This document shows positions 17,674 to 25,798 of a stretch of 64,000 nucleotides of DNA, piece after piece; position 1 is the first letter of the stretch, and every line of letters begins with the position of its first letter. The DNA comes from JAGLON01 sp041394985 (GTDB lineage Bacteria > Zixibacteria > MSB-5A5 > GN15 > JAAZOE01), in contig JAWLBI010000001.1 of the NCBI GenBank assembly GCA_041394985.1, forward strand, positions 1,550,001-1,614,000, read 5' to 3'. Under the pieces are notes generated by a model. That model was not told the origin of the DNA. It ran no database searches and saw nothing but the letters and a program-made list of their open reading frames with translations. Made by a program: the position numbers and the translations under genes.

Positions 17674-18613
17674 GCGAATCGGCGTTATCGGTTCCATTAA
17701 CCGGGATTCGATTCATCTGGCCGATGGGACGACCGTGGAATCCTGGGGCGGATTGCTCTATAGTCTGAAGTTTCTCCATGACAGTGGAATCGGCGAGATT
17801 TATCCGGTGGCAAATGTCGGCGCGGATGGGTACGAGACGATCATGGAGATTCTTGCGCGGTTTCCTCGCTTGCGGACCGATTTTGTCTCGAAAGTGCCCG
17901 AGAACAACAACCATTGTTTCTTGTACTATCACAATCAGTCGCATAAGTGTGAGATTTTGAAAGGCGGCGTGCCGCCGATTTCATTTTCGCAGGTAAAGCC
18001 GGTGTTGGATTTCGATGCAGTGCTGGTGAATTTTATTTCCGGGCGGGATGTTCGGCTGGATGCGCTGGAAAAGTTTCGGGCGCGATTCAATGGCGTCATT
18101 TATATGGATATCCATTCGATGACGCTGGGGCGGCGAAAGGTCGATGGCGGGTACAGGCGGTTTCTGCGAAAGCCGCCATACTGGAAGCGGTATGCTGAGT
18201 GCGCGGATATTTTGCAGATAAACGAGAGTGAGTTCGAGATTTTGACCGGTGTTTCGCTCATGCGGACCGGGAGCCCCGGCTTCTACAGAAGAATCCCGAC
18301 CCTAAAGGGTCGGGCTACCCCCTTGGTTGACGCGGGATTGGAGTTATTTTCTAATGTGTTGCACAGGGCGGAATGTCTGGCCGTCACATGTGGACAGCGC
18401 GGGACATATCTTTTTTATGACCGAAAGCAGCCGAAGTCTCGCAAGATCAGTGCCGTTTCGGTAACAAGGGTGTATGACACGACCGGGTGCGGGGATGCAT
18501 TCGGGGCAGGGTTTCTGGCGGAGTATTTGAAGTCGGGCAGTTACATTAAGGCGGGGAAATACGCCAATGCGGTGGCGGCGTCGCGGTGTAAAATTCGGGG
18601 GAAAGTCTTTTAG
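17648..18613 (+). CDS. PfkB family sugar kinase with an in-frame repeat insertion
   Basis: A 321-residue ribokinase-like protein. The N-terminal IGVIGSINRDSI, the ADILQINESEFEILTG segment and the C-terminal anion-hole/catalytic motif TTGCGDAFGAGF (around residue 280) place it in the PfkB family. Next to heptosyltransferase it may act like HldE kinase or phosphorylate another sugar; this is inference. Between the NESEFEIL segment and the C-terminal domain lies an insertion (GSPGFYRRIPTLKGRAT) encoded by a palindromic repeat that keeps the frame. Start taken at ATG 17648; ATG 17633 is possible. Whether the product still folds is uncertain. Confidence 0.75.
   Translation: MPSQGACDRRIGVIGSINRDSIHLADGTTVESWGGLLYSLKFLHDSGIGEIYPVANVGADGYETIMEILARFPRLRTDFVSKVPENNNHCFLYYHNQSHKCEILKGGVPPISFSQVKPVLDFDAVLVNFISGRDVRLDALEKFRARFNGVIYMDIHSMTLGRRKVDGGYRRFLRKPPYWKRYAECADILQINESEFEILTGVSLMRTGSPGFYRRIPTLKGRATPLVDAGLELFSNVLHRAECLAVTCGQRGTYLFYDRKQPKSRKISAVSVTRVYDTTGCGDAFGAGFLAEYLKSGSYIKAGKYANAVAASRCKIRGKVF
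18272..18335 (+). repeat. Palindromic repeat inserted inside the PfkB gene
   Basis: CCCGACCC-TAAA-GGGTCGGG (18295-18314) followed by CTAC. Read on the minus strand this is GTAG plus a palindrome, the same arrangement as the intergenic elements at 4975, 5017 and 23424. It adds roughly 20-24 codons without a stop. Confidence 0.65.
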
Positions 18614-18741
18614 GGGCAATATCTTATAGAATTCAAGAGCCCTACAAATTATGAACAATATTATTATTAAATCTCAAGATTGCCATATTATATGACGATA
18701 TGTCAAAATAGAATAAATAGTTGCTGAATATGAGAAATTGC

Positions 18742-18771
18742 TTGATATATTATAATATTTTATTATAATAT
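18742..18771 (+). promoter_or_regulatory. Promoter with paired operator-like repeats for the XRE-ImmA gene
   Basis: TTGATA at 18742-18747 and TATAAT at 18764-18769 (16-nt spacer). Two copies of ATTATAATAT (18749-18758 and 18762-18771), 13 nt apart, cover the spacer and -10 box; each contains the palindrome ATTATAAT. This is a natural site for autoregulation by the HTH protein encoded 20 nt downstream. RBS GGGAGAG at 18780-18786. Confidence 0.6.
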
Positions 18772-18789
18772 ACTTGGTAGGGAGAGCAT

Positions 18790-19932
18790 ATGGATGATAA
18801 GCAAAAAATCGGCGAAAAGATCAAACAAGCTCGGCTTGAAAAAGGTTTGACCGGGGAAATTCTTGGCAAATCTATCGGTTTGGCTCAAGAGACTATATCT
18901 AAAATCGAAAACGGTACAAGAGAAGTTAAAGCTTGGGAGCTAAACAGTTTTTCTCGAATTCTTCACAAGGATTTGAATTATTTCTTTAGCAGTGATGAAA
19001 GGAATGAATTCGAAATTCGTTGGCGTCAGGAACCGCAAGATGTAAGTAGTAAGAAGAATGTTGAGAGTGATTTTAAGGATATTATTGAAAATTATGACAA
19101 TTTGCTTGATTTATCAGGCGATAGTTCTTTGAAGTCTGGAATTTCACTAAAAATAGATAATAAAACAAAGCCGGATTACAAATTTGCAAAGAAATTGGCC
19201 AAAGAGATAAGGAGTAGATTCTATGACAGTGATTTTCAATTCCAAGGATTTCGCAAGCAATTGGAAATAAAACTAGGAATAAAAATCATTGAGCTAGATC
19301 TCACAAACGAATTTACCGCCGCAAGTGCATTTTACAATGATTCTTGGGCTATATTATTGAATAAAAATAATATAATTTACAGAAGCTATTTTAGTATTGC
19401 ACACGAGCTCTTTCATTTGTTAACTTGGGATATTGTAGATGAGGAATTTTTAGTATCACCAGATGGTAATAAACCACTTGGCGAGAAGTGGGCGGACTGC
19501 TTTGCTGCCGAACTTCTGATGCCGGAAGATAAATTCAAAGAGTTGGTGGATGGGAAAATTAAGAATAGAGCGCTTACTTTTGCGAATTGTCTATATATTG
19601 CTGATATCCTAAATGTGTCGTTAGAGGCCTTTGTCTATCGTCTAAAGTTTTTCAAATATATTACAGAAGAAACAGTCGCTGAAATACTCAAGCGTGATTC
19701 AGAGTTAAGAATACATTTTCGTAATTCAAGAGGTCAAATACAAGAAAGTGATTGGCCTATTTCTGAGAGATATTTTAAACTTGCGGTCAATTGTCTTGAA
19801 AATGGCTTTATATCACATAGTGTTTTCGCGAAGTATATGGGTATAAATCAAGCGGAAATAGAATCACTTCTAAAGGATAAGGGGTATTGGGGAGGGGACT
19901 ATAATTTTGAAGTCGACATTAATTATACTTGA
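18790..19932 (+). CDS. XRE-type HTH regulator fused to ImmA/IrrE metallopeptidase domain
   Basis: A 380-residue two-domain protein. Residues about 8-62 form a lambda-repressor-like HTH (IKQARLEKGLTGEILGKSIG, then SKIENGTREV). From about residue 130 comes an ImmA/IrrE (COG2856-like) domain with the zinc motif AHELFHLLTW near 203 and the third-ligand region KWADCFAAELLMPEDKF near 235. Proteins of this kind sense a trigger and cleave a repressor or act as one. It is markedly AT-rich compared with neighbours and precedes a PIN-like gene overlapping by 26 nt, a pairing that resembles toxin-antitoxin or mobile-element control modules. Confidence 0.88.
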   Translation: MDDKQKIGEKIKQARLEKGLTGEILGKSIGLAQETISKIENGTREVKAWELNSFSRILHKDLNYFFSSDERNEFEIRWRQEPQDVSSKKNVESDFKDIIENYDNLLDLSGDSSLKSGISLKIDNKTKPDYKFAKKLAKEIRSRFYDSDFQFQGFRKQLEIKLGIKIIELDLTNEFTAASAFYNDSWAILLNKNNIIYRSYFSIAHELFHLLTWDIVDEEFLVSPDGNKPLGEKWADCFAAELLMPEDKFKELVDGKIKNRALTFANCLYIADILNVSLEAFVYRLKFFKYITEETVAEILKRDSELRIHFRNSRGQIQESDWPISERYFKLAVNCLENGFISHSVFAKYMGINQAEIESLLKDKGYWGGDYNFEVDINYT

Positions 19933-20445
19933 TGCTATGATAATAATAAAGTTGATAAAGCTTAATTTGTGGCATGATTTACTGGAAAAAAGAAAAATTA
20001 TTATCCCAAAGTCGATTCTTAACGAAGTTAATTTTTATGACACCGATGACGGAGAAAGAATTTATATAGATCATGAAAAGCTGATGAATGAGAATGTGTA
20101 ATAAATGAAGAAATTTCTGCAACAAGGGGAAGATATGCTATAGAATTTATAAAAAGAGAACTTGGAAAAATTATACATGTTGAAGCCGAAGCCATCCTCA
20201 TGGTATTAGACAATATTGAATACTCGTTTTGTACGGCCGATGCTGCCGCAATTGAAACCATGGGAGCATTTGGCATTTCTGAAAATGGCATAAGTTTTGA
20301 GTCACTTATGCAGGAGATTGGTCATACTCTTCCCGATGAATATTTAAAGGGACCTACAAGGAATGATGCATTTAATGATTTACTAAAAAAAGGCTCAGCT
20401 CTTTTTCCTCACGTTTATTCAAAAATCGATGAATTAAAAGATTAA
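19907..20445 (+). pseudogene. PIN-like domain gene broken by a 2-nt slip
   Basis: A TTG start at 19907 (GGAGG at 19891-19895) opens LKSTLIILDAMIIIKLIKLN, typical of a PIN-domain first strand with its Asp. The frame stops at 20099-20101 after MNENV. The remaining protein continues in another frame from 20101 (INEEISATRGRYAIEFIKRE) through VEAEAILMVLDN and FCTADAAAIETMGAFG, which carries the later acidic residues and the family's C-terminal half. Removing one GT from the GTGT at 20096-20099 restores a continuous frame (NVINEEIS). So this is a ribonuclease-like toxin candidate inactivated by dinucleotide slippage, or a phase-variable gene, or an assembly error. Confidence 0.75.
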
Positions 20446-20455
20446 GCATTCCAAC

Positions 20456-20484
20456 TTGACCTATAAATAAGAAACTAGTAGGTT
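20456..20484 (+). promoter_or_regulatory. Probable promoter of tldD
   Basis: TTGACC at 20456-20461, 17-nt spacer, TAGGTT at 20479-20484, about 50 nt before the tldD start (RBS GGAGG at 20529-20533). Confidence 0.5.
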
Positions 20485-20536
20485 TTAAATCCGTATGCAG
20501 GATATTATTACTTCATAATATAGTTACGGAGGCTTC

Positions 20537-21979
20537 ATGAAAGATAAACTGAAGGCAACTATCGCCCTGCTGAAGGCGAAAGGTGTCGAGTATGCCGATT
20601 GTCGTTTCGTGCGCCGGGAGGTGGAACACATCCAGGTAACGAACGGCACCGTCGACATGCTGTCGCGCGACCTCAATGTCGGTGTGGGAATCCGGGTACT
20701 CGTCAACGGCGCCTGGGGATTCGCCTCGACATCGGCCGTGTCCGATGCGGATCTCAAAAAGACGGCAAATAAGGCATTGCAAATTGCCAAGGCATCGGCG
20801 ATTACGCTGCGCCACAAGGTTGTTTTGGCTGATCAGGAGGCGTTCGTTGATCATTACACAACGCCGTGCGCGATCGATCCGTTCCTGGTCGGGACGGATG
20901 ATAAAATCAACCTGTTGGTTTCACTCACCGATGCGCTGACGAAGGAAAAGAAGATTCAGCGGGCCGAGTCGAACATGGGCTTCTTCAAGACGAACAAGCT
21001 GTTCGTGTCGACCGAGGGTGCTGAAATCGAGCAGGATATTATCGAATCCGGCGGCGGATATTATGTCATCGCGGTCGGCGGTAAGGAAGTCCACAAGCGG
21101 TCGTATCCGAATTCGTTCGGCGGTGATTTTATGACGCGCGGGTATGAATTCATTCAGGAAATGAACCTGCCGGCTCACACCGACCAGACAATTGATGAAG
21201 CATTGCAGCTTTTGAAAGCCAAGCCGTGCCCGGATACGGTATCGGATATTATTATCTGCGGTTCGCAGATGGCCTTGCAGGTGCATGAATCGTGCGGGCA
21301 TCCGACGGAACTCGACCGGGTACTGGGAACGGAAATTTCTCTGGCCGGTGGGTCGTTCATGCAGCCCGAATTGTTAAATAAGCTGCAGTACGGCTCGAAG
21401 ATCGTCAATATAAATGCCGATGCGACGATCGAAGGTGGTCTCGGCAGTTTCGGTTATGACGATGAAGGCGTCAAGGCGCAGCGGACGCCGATTATCGAAA
21501 ACGGTATGTTTGTCGGGTATCTGACCAGTCGTGAGACGGCTCCGGTAATTAAGAAGCGGTCGAACGGGACGATGCGCGCGGACGGCTGGAATCGTATCCC
21601 GCTGATTCGCATGACGAATCATAATCTCGAACCGGGCGAATGGGAACTGGATGACCTCATCAAGGATACCAAGAAAGGCATCTTCATGGGGACGAACAAG
21701 AGCTGGTCGATCGACGACAAGCGCCTCAATTTCCAGTTCGGCGGCGAGTGCGCCTGGGAAATCAAGGACGGCAAGCTGGGGCAGATGTACAAGAACCCGG
21801 TGTACACCGGTATTACTCCTGAATTCTGGAATTCGTGCGATGCCATCTGTAACAAGAACCACTGGCATGTCTGGGGCGTCCCGAACTGCGGCAAGGGCGA
21901 ACCGATGCAGACGGCGCATGTGGCGCACGGCACCGCTCCGACCCGATTCCGCAATGTGAAAGTGGGGGTGAGTAAATGA
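20537..21979 (+). CDS. tldD: TldD/PmbA family protease, TldD-type (metal-binding) subunit
   Basis: A 480-residue protein. The TldD zinc motif is present as HESCGHPTELDRVLG at about residues 250-264 (HExxxH), preceded by the SDIIICGSQMALQV strand, and followed by YDDEGVKAQRTPIIENG. TldD and its partner TldE form a cytoplasmic heterodimeric protease that degrades unfolded peptides and trims leader peptides such as that of microcin B17. The next gene, the partner, overlaps by 4 nt (ATGA), showing coupled translation. Canonical TldD has HExxGHGLE, here HESCGHPTE. Confidence 0.92.
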   Translation: MKDKLKATIALLKAKGVEYADCRFVRREVEHIQVTNGTVDMLSRDLNVGVGIRVLVNGAWGFASTSAVSDADLKKTANKALQIAKASAITLRHKVVLADQEAFVDHYTTPCAIDPFLVGTDDKINLLVSLTDALTKEKKIQRAESNMGFFKTNKLFVSTEGAEIEQDIIESGGGYYVIAVGGKEVHKRSYPNSFGGDFMTRGYEFIQEMNLPAHTDQTIDEALQLLKAKPCPDTVSDIIICGSQMALQVHESCGHPTELDRVLGTEISLAGGSFMQPELLNKLQYGSKIVNINADATIEGGLGSFGYDDEGVKAQRTPIIENGMFVGYLTSRETAPVIKKRSNGTMRADGWNRIPLIRMTNHNLEPGEWELDDLIKDTKKGIFMGTNKSWSIDDKRLNFQFGGECAWEIKDGKLGQMYKNPVYTGITPEFWNSCDAICNKNHWHVWGVPNCGKGEPMQTAHVAHGTAPTRFRNVKVGVSK

Positions 21980-23328
21980 TAGGTGAAAAGAAACTATTCG
22001 ATATTCTGACGAAAGTGCTCTCACACTCGAAAGCGGATGAGACGGAAATCGTTTTCTCCGGTACCGAATCGGGATTAACGCGGTATGCGAATTCTCAGAT
22101 TCACCAGAACGTGCATGAGAACAATTGCAAGATTTTGTTCAAGTCGGTCATCGGCAAAAAAATCGGTGTCGCATCGACGAACTCGCTGGTCAAGACCGAT
22201 TTGCTGAAGACGCTGAACAACAGCTTTGAAATCGCCTCGACGCAGCCGGAAAATCCGAATTATCCCGGATTGGCCGGCAAGGCGAAATATAAAACGATCA
22301 AGACCTTCGATGAGAAGACAGCCAAGTTCACGCCGAATGATCGGGCCAAAGTCGTGAAGAAGATTATCGCGATATCCGACAAGAAGGGATTCGATCTGGC
22401 GGGTGCGTTTTCCACCTCGTCGGGCGAAATCGCGGTCGTCAATTCCAAAGGCGTGCGGGCATATCAGCCGTTCACATCGGCGACCATCAATATGATTGCC
22501 ATGTCGGGAACATCATCGGGATATGCTGCCGGAACGTCTCGGAACGTAAATGATATCGATTATGCCAAGCTGGCGCAGCGGGCGGTCGAGAAGTGCGAGG
22601 TTTCGCAGAATCCGGTGTCTATCGAGCCGGGAACATACGAAGTGATTCTGGAGCCGGAAGCCCTGGCATCGCTCCTGGAGTGGATGAATTATATCGGCTT
22701 CGGTTCCAAGGCGTTCGAGCAAAAGACATCGTTTTTGGCCGGGAAAGTCGGCAAGAAGATTACCTCGGATCAGATCACGATTGTCGATGACGCGCTGGAT
22801 ACGAGTTCCATCGCATTTCCGTTCGACTTCGAGGGTGTCCCGAAAAAGAAAGTGCCGATTATCCAGAAGGGCGTGGCCAAAGGAGTCGTTTATGACCGTA
22901 TGTCGGCCAAGAAGGCCAAGAAGAAATCGACCGGTCATGGGTTGACGCCGGAGGAATCGAGCGAAGGCGCGATACCGCTCAATCTGGTTATCTCGGGCGG
23001 CACGGCCAAGCGGGATAAGATGATCGAGAAGGTCAAGAAGGGGATTCTCGTGACGAGATTCCACTACATCAACGGCTTTATCGATACTCCCAATGCGGTA
23101 CTGACCGGGATGACGCGAGACGGCACGTTCCTGATCGAGAACGGGAAAATCGTCGGCGGCATCAAGAATCTGCGGTTTACCGACCGGATGCTGGATGCGT
23201 TCAAGACGACCGTTGCCGTATCGAAGGAGCGCGATTTGGTGGCATCGTGGTGGAGCGCCGTCGGGTGCATCAAGGCGCCGACGATCCATTTGAAGAAATT
23301 CAAATTCACGGGTAAGACGGAGTTTTAA
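21976..23328 (+). CDS. pmbA: TldD/PmbA family protein, PmbA/TldE-type subunit
   Basis: A 450-residue partner of the preceding protein. It has the same fold landmarks (TRYANSQIHQNVHENN at the N-terminus, PFTSATINMIAMSG in the middle, LIENGKIVGGIKNLRFTDRM near the end) but no HExxxH motif, as usual for the TldE/PmbA subunit. The ATG overlaps the tldD stop. The pair may process modified or unfolded peptides; nothing in the sequence names the substrate. A strong terminator follows. Confidence 0.9.
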   Translation: MIGEKKLFDILTKVLSHSKADETEIVFSGTESGLTRYANSQIHQNVHENNCKILFKSVIGKKIGVASTNSLVKTDLLKTLNNSFEIASTQPENPNYPGLAGKAKYKTIKTFDEKTAKFTPNDRAKVVKKIIAISDKKGFDLAGAFSTSSGEIAVVNSKGVRAYQPFTSATINMIAMSGTSSGYAAGTSRNVNDIDYAKLAQRAVEKCEVSQNPVSIEPGTYEVILEPEALASLLEWMNYIGFGSKAFEQKTSFLAGKVGKKITSDQITIVDDALDTSSIAFPFDFEGVPKKKVPIIQKGVAKGVVYDRMSAKKAKKKSTGHGLTPEESSEGAIPLNLVISGGTAKRDKMIEKVKKGILVTRFHYINGFIDTPNAVLTGMTRDGTFLIENGKIVGGIKNLRFTDRMLDAFKTTVAVSKERDLVASWWSAVGCIKAPTIHLKKFKFTGKTEF

Positions 23329-23330
23329 AT

Positions 23331-23358
23331 CTCCCAAGGCTGAAGCCTTGAGTACCGA
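23331..23358 (+). repeat. CCCAAGGC/GCCTTGAG repeat, copy 1
   Basis: TCCCAAGGC-TGAA-GCCTTGAGTACC immediately behind the pmbA stop. Nearly the same sequence occurs at 31128-31153 and, diverged, at 41873-41905. Confidence 0.6.
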
Positions 23359-23372
23359 ATATATTTTATAAT

Positions 23373-23404
23373 AAAAAGCCCCCGTTTGACGGGGGCTTTT
23401 TTTA
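23373..23404 (+). terminator. Intrinsic terminator of tldD-pmbA
   Basis: AAAAAGCCCCC-GTTTGAC-GGGGGC followed by seven T. Confidence 0.9.
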
Positions 23405-23423
23405 TATTATCGACAGACTAATT

Positions 23424-23499
23424 GTCGAAACCTGCCGCTAATAGCGGCATCCTCGATTCTTCGCAAGCTCAGAATCTCGGACAGGGGTTTCGACCTACA
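23424..23499 (+). repeat. Nested palindromic repeat ending in CTACA
   Basis: Outer arms GTCGAAACC (23424-23432) and GGTTTCGAC (23486-23494); inside are TGCCGCTA-A-TAGCGGCA and GATTCT-TCGCAAGCTC-AGAATC. CTACA follows, so on the minus strand this is a TGTAG-headed element like those at 4975 and 5017. It ends next to the ankyrin gene start. Confidence 0.65.
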
Positions 23500-23501
23500 A
23501 T

Positions 23502-24371
23502 ATGAAAAGAGATAGACTGAAAATGAGTGAATTACATGATGCGGTGAAAGATGGTGATTTGGAGAGAGTGAAGTTGCTGTTGGATACGGGAACAGATGTT
23601 AATCAATTGGATGAGGACGGCGGGGCGGCATTGCATATCGCATGTAGTAGCGGGCAGACCGATATTGTCCGTGAGTTGTTGAAACGAGGGGCGGATGCCG
23701 GGATTGATTCAGATGAATGGGAGCCGCCGCTGAGTATTGCCGTATCGAACGGATATGTTGAGATAGCCAAGCTGCTTGCCAAGCACATCAAGATGATTCC
23801 GGACGAGTACGGGCAGATGCTGATCGGGTTTGCGGCCGCATCGGGAGATTTAAAAACATTGAAGTATGCGGTGAAGGCGTTCGGGCCGATTGCATATGAT
23901 AAAACCTCACCTCGGTATACTCCTTTGCATTGGGCGGCTCAGGAGAATCATCCGGAAATAATCGAGTATCTTCTCACACTCGGATTGGATGCAAATAGTA
24001 TCGATGATGTGGGAAGGACGCCGCTGTTTTCATGCCTGAGCAAGGAGGCAGTCGATGCCATGCGAGTGTTGTTGGCAAATGGCGCGAATCCGAATTTCCG
24101 GGCTGGGGAGGCAAAAGATACATGTCTTCAGCTGGCGGCAGCATTCAATCAATGTGCAATCGCGGAGTTATTACTCGATAACGGCGCCGATGTCGATATC
24201 GTCGATGATAAGGAGCGCACGCCTTTGATGACAGCACTGAATCATGAGAATATTGACATGATAAAATTGTTTCTGGCCCGGGGGGCGGATGTGATGCTGA
24301 AGAATTATAAAGGGAAATCGGCAAAGGACCTGGCGAAGACGAAGACGAAGGCGATTCGGGAGTTGTTTTAA
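23502..24371 (+). CDS. Ankyrin repeat protein
   Basis: A 289-residue soluble protein made of about seven ankyrin repeats; clear copies include GGAALHIACSSGQTDIVREL, then RYTPLHWAAQENHPEIIEYL, VGRTPLFSCLSKEAVDAMRV and ERTPLMTALNHENIDMIKLF. There is no signal peptide, so it is probably cytoplasmic and mediates protein contacts. ATG at 23502 is given; ATG at 23523 (MSELHDAV) is equally plausible because the first start is only a few bases from a repeat element and has no good RBS. Confidence 0.85.
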   Translation: MKRDRLKMSELHDAVKDGDLERVKLLLDTGTDVNQLDEDGGAALHIACSSGQTDIVRELLKRGADAGIDSDEWEPPLSIAVSNGYVEIAKLLAKHIKMIPDEYGQMLIGFAAASGDLKTLKYAVKAFGPIAYDKTSPRYTPLHWAAQENHPEIIEYLLTLGLDANSIDDVGRTPLFSCLSKEAVDAMRVLLANGANPNFRAGEAKDTCLQLAAAFNQCAIAELLLDNGADVDIVDDKERTPLMTALNHENIDMIKLFLARGADVMLKNYKGKSAKDLAKTKTKAIRELF

Positions 24372-24630
24372 CGGCATGCATCAGCTTTTCTCTGAGGCAT
24401 GAAATGAATACTTTTAATCATCGTTTCAGATAGATAGACCGATTTTGCTTCTGCTTACATCCTGAGATTGCGACGTCGCTGGTCTAAGAAGACGCGCTCC
24501 TCGCAATGACTTGTGCCATTAATAATTTCCATGGAATCACGAAATAATGATATCTTGAAAGAAAGTTCTATCATAATTAGCCTAAGGCGAATTCTCCACT
24601 ATGCCCGAATAGCGAATTATAAACTCCGCG
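24372..24630. other. Intergenic stretch with a GTCATTGCGAGG-type repeat
   Basis: On the minus strand 24465-24512 reads GTCATTGCGAGGAGCGCGTC, TTCTTAGACC and GCGACGTCGCAATC, a palindromic dispersed repeat also present near 27486. The rest (24372-24464, 24513-24630) shows no gene that I trust; small open frames here have no family signal. Confidence 0.5.
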
Positions 24631-24735
24631 CGGGCCGAGGCCCCGTGCGACCTGTGAGTCGGCCCGGCGGAATTTACGTGTGCGGTACGATTCACAATCT
24701 TCGAATCGTTACTCTGCAGGCACGTAAAGGGTGTT
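24631..24735 (-). other. Conserved structured element downstream of peptide gene A
   Basis: About 105 nt nearly identical to 25800-25904. It contains a CGGGCCGA/TCGGCCCG stem (24631-24638 with 24659-24666) and an ACGATTC/GAATCGT stem (24687-24693 with 24703-24709). In the second copy the stems are kept while five of the nine loop bases of the ACGATTC hairpin differ. It lies in the 3' part of the minus-strand cassette transcript and could be a terminator without a T tract, a 3' UTR element or a small RNA. Confidence 0.5.
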
Positions 24736-24781
24736 TCTTTTATGCCCTATTGAGGCGCAGCTTTTCGGTTTAACAGACTCA

Positions 24782-24973
24782 CTAATGGCACGGAACGGGA
24801 ATGCAGACGTCCCAGCAATAAATGGGGGGTGTCGTCGTGCAATACATGACCCAGCGGCAGCATGAGCGCGCGGCTTGGGCCTCCGGAGCGGTGATCGCCG
24901 TGAAGGCTCCTGCAAACAATGCCAGCAGGGCAAAGACGACAACGATTACCCGCAGTTTTCTGAAAATTGCCAT
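24782..24973 (-). CDS. Secreted cysteine-rich 63-residue peptide, copy A
   Basis: A short precursor: basic start MAIFRKLR, hydrophobic core VIVVVFALLALFAGAFTAI, and an AxA signal-peptidase site (AQA) at residue 34. The predicted mature peptide has 29 residues with six cysteines at mature positions 4, 5, 11, 19, 23 and 28, and the central block RWVMYCTTTPPIYCW. A full-length Shine-Dalgarno AAGGAGGTGA (24981-24990), 7 nt from the ATG, overlaps the TAA stop of the thioredoxin-like gene, so high translation is expected. I know no family for it. A disulfide-bonded secreted peptide (bacteriocin, signal or structural) is the natural reading, unproven. Confidence 0.8.
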   Translation of the reverse strand: MAIFRKLRVIVVVFALLALFAGAFTAITAPEAQAARSCCRWVMYCTTTPPIYCWDVCIPVPCH

Positions 24974-24988
24974 GTTGAAATCACCTCC

Positions 24989-25570
24989 TTATGTTTCCTG
25001 AGATTGAAATTGCTGCAGAAAAGACAGGATTTTTTCTTTCTGCTGTTCTTCTATTTCCCCCGGCCAGGTGCCGAGCACGATACCCTCGGGCGCAATCAGT
25101 ACGGTTTGAGGAACGAGTCCTCCTTTGTACAGGTCGAGGATATACTGCTCCGAGGCACACAGCGTAGGAAACGGGAAGTTTTGCTCCTGAGAAAAGGCGA
25201 TGGCATCGTCGATTTCACCGACGCACATGCCGTAGAAGCGAACCCGCTCGTGTTTCGTTGCAGAAGCGATCTCTTTCCAGAAATCGAAGTTATCCTCGCA
25301 ACTGGAACACCCGGGGGCGAACCAGAAGAGGATGGTAAACGGCGCATCGGGCGAGTAATTGAGTGTAACGTTTTCTCCGTCCGTATTCATCACGGTAATT
25401 GATGGAACAATATCTTTTTCCGAAATAGTCGTGAAGTATTTCCTCGGATCTTCGATAACGGAGCGGAGTTGTTGATTCTGATAGATGAGATAGACGATTT
25501 CAATCGCCATCAGCGCCACAAGGACCGTCAGGATTATGATCCAGGTGTTCGCATTGCGGTTTGCACTCAT
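24989..25570 (-). CDS. Membrane-anchored thioredoxin-like protein, copy A
   Basis: 193 residues: an N-terminal anchor helix (residues 9-30) and an extracytoplasmic thioredoxin/TlpA-like fold. The redox motif is FAPGCSSCEDNF (Cys88-Cys91), and the cis-proline is in GLVPQTVLIAPEG (Pro154). Two further cysteines (116 and 138) are conserved in copy B. Family members reduce, oxidise or isomerise disulfides in the periplasm. It is followed by the Cys-rich peptide gene with overlapping stop and SD, so that peptide is its likely substrate (inference). About 74% identical by eye to copy B. RBS AAGGAG upstream. Confidence 0.88.
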   Translation of the reverse strand: MSANRNANTWIIILTVLVALMAIEIVYLIYQNQQLRSVIEDPRKYFTTISEKDIVPSITVMNTDGENVTLNYSPDAPFTILFWFAPGCSSCEDNFDFWKEIASATKHERVRFYGMCVGEIDDAIAFSQEQNFPFPTLCASEQYILDLYKGGLVPQTVLIAPEGIVLGTWPGEIEEQQKEKILSFLQQFQSQET

Positions 25571-25685
25571 GACAAGTGACTCCTTCTGTGGAGTGAAGCA
25601 TGAGACTCTCGATTGCGGGTGCTATTATAGAAAAAGAAATAAAAAGAGATATTTTCGGTCGAGTTGTCATTGATAAATGATATGT

Positions 25686-25714
25686 AATATATGAGTAATC
25701 GCGAATCGCGTCAA
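25686..25714 (-). promoter_or_regulatory. Promoter of cassette A
   Basis: Read on the minus strand: TTGACG (25714-25709), exactly 17 nt, TATATT (25691-25686). It predicts a 5' leader of about 110 nt before the thioredoxin-like gene. The same boxes with the same spacing occur in cassette B although the spacer differs. Confidence 0.75.
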
Positions 25715-25798
25715 GGGGGAGAGGTGGAATAATGGGCCTTTTTAAAAGATCCAATTATTTACAGAGATAAAGAGAAAAAGGATGTGAGTTTAATCCAA

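Noticed and set aside
24513..24773. Plus-strand frame across the structured element next to peptide A
   Set aside because: It runs through the conserved GC hairpins and is not preserved in the second copy of the same element.
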